This document shows positions 5,408 to 8,767 of a stretch of DNA of 8,767 nt, piece after piece. The notes under the pieces were generated by a model, which was given only the letters and a program-made list of their open reading frames with translations, searched no databases and was not told the origin of the DNA. Position 1 is the first letter of the stretch; each line of letters opens with the position of its first letter. Where the stretch lies: NCBI GenBank assembly GCA_028284105.1, contig JANQSK010000009.1, forward strand, positions 1-8,767. The letters are read 5' to 3'. This stretch comes from Anaerolineae bacterium. Lineage in GTDB: Bacteria > Chloroflexota > Anaerolineae > Promineifilales > Promineifilaceae. Made by a program: the position numbers and the translations under genes.

Positions 5408-6553
5408 ATGCAAGATTTTATGTATGATGAAGAACATCGTATGTTCCGAGAGGCATTCAAAGAGTACGTTCAGCGCGTGGCTGTACCTAATGAGGAGCGT
5501 TGGGTGGAAGCTGGCGTTGTTGACCAGGAAGCATGGCTTGAAGCGGGCAAGAATGGCTTTTTAGCAATGGATGTACCTGAGGAATATGGTGGCTTAGGTG
5601 TTAAAGATTTTCGTTTTAATGCCATCATTAGTGAAGAGCTTGCCTATGCAAATGTGTCTAGCCTCGGATTTAGTGTACATACTGATATTGTTGTCCCTTA
5701 TCTCATCCGTTTAGGCACTGAAGCTCAAAAGCAACGGTGGCTCCCCAAAACCGCATCCGGTGAAACGATCGTCTCGGTGGGTATGACAGAACCTAATACC
5801 GGGAGTGACTTAAAAAATATTCAAACAACGGCCGTTAAACAATCAGATGGCAGCTACATTTTGAACGGCCAAAAAACCTTTATCAGCAATGGTTTCTTAA
5901 CGGGTCTTTGCGTCGTCGTTTGCAAGACAGACCCAGAAGCAGGCCATCGCGGCATCAGCTTGCTCGTTGTTGAAGATGGCATGGAAGGGTTTAATCACAG
6001 CCGGAAGCTCAGCAAAATGGGCATGCGCGGTGCCGATTTAGCAGAACTCTTTTTTGACAATGTGCGCGTTCCGGCCGAAAACTTGCTCGGTGAAGAAGGC
6101 ATGGGGTTTTATTACCTTATGCAAGAGCTGCCACAGGAGCGCCTGATTATTGGTGTCATGTCAATTGCTGCAGCAGAAGCCGCTCTTGAGGAAACCATTC
6201 GCTACTGCAATGAACGCACGGCGTTTGGCAAACCCATTGGCAAATTCCAAAACTCACGATTCAAGCTGGCGGAAATGAAAACAGAAATCACAATCGGCCG
6301 TACATTTATCGACCAATGTATCAACGAGCTAAATGCTGGCACACTCACACCTGAAAAAGCAGCAATGGCAAAATATTGGCTGTCAGATTTACAGGGTAAA
6401 GTGGTTGATCAATGTGTTCAATTGCACGGTGGGTATGGCTTTATGACTGAATATCCAATTACCAAGATGTATACTGATTCTCGTGCGAGCCGCATTTACG
6501 GAGGCACCAATGAAATCATGAAAGAAATCATTGGTCGTTCGATGGGTTTTTAG
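5408..6553 (+). CDS. Acyl-CoA dehydrogenase (long-chain/isovaleryl-CoA dehydrogenase type)
   Basis: A 381-residue FAD enzyme introducing a trans-2,3 double bond into an acyl-CoA and passing electrons to ETF. The first family signature is VGMTEPNTGSDLKNI (124-138); the FAD/tetramer region RTAFGKPIGKFQNSRFKLAEM lies at 270-290; the second signature is QLHGGYGFMTEYP (338-350), followed by IYGGTNEIMKEIIGR (363-377). At the place where medium- and short-chain enzymes carry the catalytic Glu (YEGT), this protein has Gly (YGGT). Instead it has LPQERL (241-246) with E244, the catalytic-base position of the long-chain and isovaleryl subfamilies, so it should be active. Length is normal. AGGAG 7 nt before the ATG fixes the start. 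The oxidase gene follows after 80 bp on the same strand. An ACGGCCGT palindrome (5828) encodes Thr-Ala-Val. Chain length or branched substrate is not determined. Confidence 0.93.
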   Translation: MQDFMYDEEHRMFREAFKEYVQRVAVPNEERWVEAGVVDQEAWLEAGKNGFLAMDVPEEYGGLGVKDFRFNAIISEELAYANVSSLGFSVHTDIVVPYLIRLGTEAQKQRWLPKTASGETIVSVGMTEPNTGSDLKNIQTTAVKQSDGSYILNGQKTFISNGFLTGLCVVVCKTDPEAGHRGISLLVVEDGMEGFNHSRKLSKMGMRGADLAELFFDNVRVPAENLLGEEGMGFYYLMQELPQERLIIGVMSIAAAEAALEETIRYCNERTAFGKPIGKFQNSRFKLAEMKTEITIGRTFIDQCINELNAGTLTPEKAAMAKYWLSDLQGKVVDQCVQLHGGYGFMTEYPITKMYTDSRASRIYGGTNEIMKEIIGRSMGF

Positions 6554-6633
6554 CAACAACAATTCTTGTTCTATTATTTACTTTTCATTGGAACTCTTTT
6601 TCATAAATAATCAAGAAAGTATAAGGAAAAAAT

Positions 6634-8223
6634 ATGACTCATTTCGATGTAGCAATTATTGGTGGTGGCGTATCTGGGGTTTATACTGCATGGCGCTTGT
6701 TAACTGAACAAAAAGCTGAAAAGGTTGCCATATTTGAAGCGGATGATCACATTGGGGGTCGCTTACTCTCCGTGACACCCCCCAACATTCCATATATGAC
6801 AGCAGAGCTTGGGGGGATGCGTATTTTGCCTGCCGTTCAGCCTCGCGTTCAAAAACTAATTGACACCTTAAACAAAGACACCACACACCCAGATGATTAT
6901 ATTGAAACCTTTAACTTTCCAGTTGACCAACCAAACAACATTTCTTATTTAAGGGGCACCTACTTACGTTTATCTGAATTTAAATCCAACCCAGAAAAAG
7001 TGCCTTACCGATTGACCTTTCAAGAATTTGGGCAAACTGCGGGCTCCTTAGTCATCAACGCGATTGAACAGGTGATTCCTGGCATTACAAATGAAAATTT
7101 AACTGAGGACGAACGCCGAGAGATGGCGCACAATGCAAAGTTCGATGGCCTCCCTCTTTACCGCCAAGGATTTTGGCAGGTCTTAATGCGCGTCATGAGT
7201 GGTGAAGCGTATCAACTGGCTAAGGCAGCGGGTGGTTATCAAACCACTATCAACAATTGGAATGCCGCCGATGCAATTCCTTGGTTTCTCTCTGACTTTG
7301 GCGTGGAACCAATTTATCACGGGTTCAAGGAAGGATTTCAACAAGTTCCGCTAACGATAGCTGAGCGTGTGCGCCAATTAGGTGGCGAAATATTCTTAAA
7401 CGCTAGAGTGACTGGCTTCAACAAAACCGACGATCAAATTGAAATCAATTTTCTAGATGGGTCACAACATCATGCCAATGCGCTCGTTCTAGCCATGCCA
7501 AGACGCTCATTAGACTTACTCATGCCTGGTAGTCCACTCCTGAACAAACCCCATGTGAAGCGACTCATTAGCAGTGTCACCCCCCGCCCCTTATTCAAAC
7601 TATTTACGACCTACATGGAGCCTTGGTGGCGTCCTGCGGGTGTCAATGAAGGGCGAAGCACGACCGATCTACCTATTCGCCAAACCTATTATTGGCCAAC
7701 AATGGATGGTGAAGCCCCGACATCAGGCAGAGCGATGCTGATGGCCAGCTATGATGATGGTCTAAACGTAGGATTCTGGGACGGATTCCGATTAAAGCAC
7801 GGCATTTTTTGGGATGAGGAAATCAAAGCGATTGTGGATGTGCCAGATAATACGTTTTGGTTTGAAGGCTCGATTGCTGAAACTGGGCAAGCCTATGCGA
7901 AGTGGCATAAATATCAGGCACCTGAAGAGATGGTCGAAGAAATTCAGCGTCAGTTAGCCATTGTCCATGGTTTAAAATATGTGCCTCCAGTTGTGGATGC
8001 AAGCTATAAAGATTGGGGAGATGATCCCTTCGGCGGCGGTTGGAATGCTTGGAATATTGGCGTCAAAAGTTGGGAAGTGAAGCAGCAGATTTTGAATCCG
8101 GACCCTGAAGTACCGGTGTTTATCTGTGGGGAGGCGTACTCTGATGCACAGGGCTGGGTCGAAGGGGCGCTTCAAACCGCGGACATGATGCTGGAACAAT
8201 ATTTTGGCGTCTCTGCCCTTTAA
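6634..8223 (+). CDS. FAD-dependent amine/L-amino-acid oxidase family protein
   Basis: A 529-residue flavoprotein of the flavin amine oxidase family, expected to oxidise an amine or amino acid with release of ammonia and peroxide, or to act as a related dehydrogenase or monooxygenase. It starts with the dinucleotide-binding fold DVAIIGGGVSGVYTAWRLL (5-23); E35 ends the second strand (VAIFEADDHIGGRL, 31-44). Next is ELGGMRILP (58-66), whose Arg63 corresponds to the substrate-carboxylate arginine of L-amino-acid oxidases. The C-terminal FAD motif is VFICGEAYSDAQGWVEGAL (495-513). No signal peptide is seen, so it is probably cytoplasmic. AAGGAA lies 5 nt before the ATG. It follows the acyl-CoA dehydrogenase gene by 80 bp and may share its transcript. 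It contains no ACGGCCGT palindrome although it is the longest gene in the window. The substrate is unknown. Confidence 0.9.
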   Translation: MTHFDVAIIGGGVSGVYTAWRLLTEQKAEKVAIFEADDHIGGRLLSVTPPNIPYMTAELGGMRILPAVQPRVQKLIDTLNKDTTHPDDYIETFNFPVDQPNNISYLRGTYLRLSEFKSNPEKVPYRLTFQEFGQTAGSLVINAIEQVIPGITNENLTEDERREMAHNAKFDGLPLYRQGFWQVLMRVMSGEAYQLAKAAGGYQTTINNWNAADAIPWFLSDFGVEPIYHGFKEGFQQVPLTIAERVRQLGGEIFLNARVTGFNKTDDQIEINFLDGSQHHANALVLAMPRRSLDLLMPGSPLLNKPHVKRLISSVTPRPLFKLFTTYMEPWWRPAGVNEGRSTTDLPIRQTYYWPTMDGEAPTSGRAMLMASYDDGLNVGFWDGFRLKHGIFWDEEIKAIVDVPDNTFWFEGSIAETGQAYAKWHKYQAPEEMVEEIQRQLAIVHGLKYVPPVVDASYKDWGDDPFGGGWNAWNIGVKSWEVKQQILNPDPEVPVFICGEAYSDAQGWVEGALQTADMMLEQYFGVSAL

Positions 8224-8233
8224 TTCATAATGC

Positions 8234-8408
8234 CATTTCGAGGGAAGCGAAGCGACGAGAAATCGCCATAACCAAACACATATAATTTAAGAGTTTGGGA
8301 AATTGCTAAGGAACCTATTAACACAATTATTTTTTAATAGTGCAGCGATTTCTCGTCGTTCATAATCTATTTGAATACATTTTGATTAGAGTCACTTTCC
8401 TCGAAATG
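8234..8408. repeat. Nested inverted-repeat intergenic element
   Basis: Three nested pairs of arms fill the gap between two convergent genes. Outer arms CATTTCGAGG (8234-8243) and CCTCGAAATG (8399-8408) are perfect over 10 bp. Middle arms CGACGAGAAATCGC (8253-8266) and GCGATTTCTCGTCG (8345-8358) are perfect over 14 bp. Inner arms CTATTAA (8315-8321) and TTAATAG (8334-8340) are perfect over 7 bp. The left half (8234-8263) is a compact repeat unit; the right half is the same unit inverted but split by about 40 bp of AT-rich sequence (8359-8398). It carries no coding capacity. It could be a MITE or REP-like element and may also stop transcription from both sides. Confidence 0.7.
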
Positions 8409-8434
8409 ACCATGGATTTTGTGAAAAGCAGCAG

Positions 8435-8767
8435 CTATCTAAATCGTCGGGTTAGTTCTTTAATATGCTCAGGGCCAATACCACAGCACCCGCCAACTAA
8501 GGACGCTCCAGCCTCAATCCATTTTTCCGCTTCATCTGCATACAATTCTGGTGTGATCATGTCATTGAAAATCCAATTTGGCATTTGAAACACACCATAA
8601 TGCGCATAAACGCCTGTTGGACCTGACCAATTCGCCTGTAGATCTGCCAACCCTGTTGGAATGGCATCAATTAAGCTGTGCATAATCGTAATCATTGGGA
8701 CTTGGCTCAAATCAAAGTGGGGCAGCATAGACTTAAATCCACCCCCCTTGGCAAAAGTCGACCGCTT
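8435..8767 (-). CDS. Homocysteine S-methyltransferase-family protein, C-terminal part (5' end outside window)
   Basis: The frame is open from the right edge to a stop at 8435, giving 110 residues; an internal Met at 8728 is not the start because coding continues upstream without a stop. The fragment contains NWSGPTGVYAHYGVFQMPNW, a barrel strand and loop region, and ends with EAGASLVGGCCGIGPEHIKE. GGCCG (fragment residues 92-96) is the C-terminal zinc-cysteine motif of homocysteine S-methyltransferases (betaine-homocysteine methyltransferase and MmuM-like enzymes and the MetH N-terminal domain); the third zinc Cys would lie outside the window. The enzyme transfers a methyl group to homocysteine, or to a related selenol or thiol. 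Because the protein ends just after the motif, it is a stand-alone enzyme rather than full-length MetH. It converges on the oxidase gene. The methyl donor is unknown. Confidence 0.88.
   Translation of the reverse strand, partial: KRSTFAKGGGFKSMLPHFDLSQVPMITIMHSLIDAIPTGLADLQANWSGPTGVYAHYGVFQMPNWIFNDMITPELYADEAEKWIEAGASLVGGCCGIGPEHIKELTRRFR

Larger units (their letters stand above)
386..5836. repeat. Dispersed palindrome ACGGCCGT (core of AACGGCCGTT), 11 copies
   Basis: Exact copies of ACGGCCGT start at 387, 512, 783, 1459, 2636, 2717, 2999, 3250, 3465, 3977 and 5828. Seven extend to the full 10-bp palindrome AACGGCCGTT (those at 387, 2636, 2717, 2999, 3465, 3977, 5828); the other four match 9 of 10. 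All are inside coding sequences of both strands, across six genes and no intergenic spacer. At equal base frequencies about 0.13 copies would be expected in a window of this size. The behaviour matches a highly iterated palindrome such as cyanobacterial HIP1 (GCGATCGC), but the sequence differs. The entry spans the range; only the listed octamers are the repeat. Confidence 0.9.

Noticed and set aside
6497..6517. Acyl-CoA dehydrogenase inactive because YEGT is YGGT
   Set aside because: The long-chain and isovaleryl subfamilies carry the catalytic Glu elsewhere, and it is present here as E244 in LPQERL.
6558..6570. AACAA-TTC-TTGTT hairpin after the dehydrogenase gene as a terminator
   Set aside because: The stem is only 5 bp and AT-rich, with no strong U tract directly after it, so it is unlikely to stop transcription.
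8340..8588. 82-codon plus-strand frame in the right spacer
   Set aside because: It begins in the inverted-repeat arm and its second half is antisense to the methyltransferase gene; no ribosome-binding site is seen.
8435..8728. Methyltransferase as a complete 97-residue protein starting at 8728
   Set aside because: The frame continues upstream of this Met to the window edge without a stop, and the family is about 300 residues, so the gene is cut by the window.

Overview
This window looks like part of a bacterial chromosome of moderate GC content. It is densely coded, with short intergenic gaps and Shine-Dalgarno sites on most genes. No rRNA, tRNA, phage, transposase or CRISPR sequence is visible. 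A MalT-type ATPase regulator, an LLM-class (F420-type) oxidoreductase, and flavin enzymes mixed with short environmental-type intergenic repeats would fit a Chloroflexota-like bacterium. That placement is inference from gene flavour, not from a marker gene.

Layout. At the left edge (1-1222, minus) lies the N-terminal two-fifths or so of a large MalT/LuxR-type ATP-dependent regulator, which runs off the window. Divergent from it across 65 bp is a plus-strand pair: an MscS-family channel (1288-2334) and an LLM-class flavin/F420 oxidoreductase (2350-3276). A hairpin-rich spacer (3277-3400) separates this pair from a convergent minus-strand operon of three overlapping genes. In transcription order these are a nitroreductase (5162-4392), an isochorismatase-fold cysteine hydrolase (4401-3793) and a SnoaL/NTF2-like protein (3796-3401). 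A 245-bp AT-rich divergent spacer (5163-5407) leads to a plus-strand acyl-CoA dehydrogenase of the long-chain/isovaleryl type (5408-6553) and an FAD amine/amino-acid oxidase (6634-8223). After a spacer built of nested inverted repeats (8224-8434) comes the C-terminal end of a minus-strand homocysteine S-methyltransferase-family protein (8435-8767), cut by the right edge.

How the genes may work together. Four flavin-type enzymes sit within 6 kb, with a small hydrolase and a SnoaL-like protein, so the region reads as a catabolic or redox neighbourhood. The oxidase and the acyl-CoA dehydrogenase could act in the same amino-acid degradation route (2-oxo acid, then acyl-CoA, then enoyl-CoA). The nitroreductase, hydrolase and SnoaL-like proteins are almost certainly co-translated. 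Substrates cannot be read from the sequence.

The most striking signal is not a gene. The octamer palindrome ACGGCCGT occurs 11 times, 7 of them as the full decamer AACGGCCGTT, where about 0.13 would be expected by chance. All copies lie inside genes, in only two of three reading phases (Thr-Ala-Val or Asn/Tyr-Gly-Arg), and none lies in the last 2.9 kb. This resembles the highly iterated palindromes (HIP1) of cyanobacteria, but with a different sequence. Other second-look items are two minus-strand promoters placed so that the transcript would start exactly at the ATG, and the nested inverted-repeat element at 8234-8408. I see no convincing new defence or mobile system.
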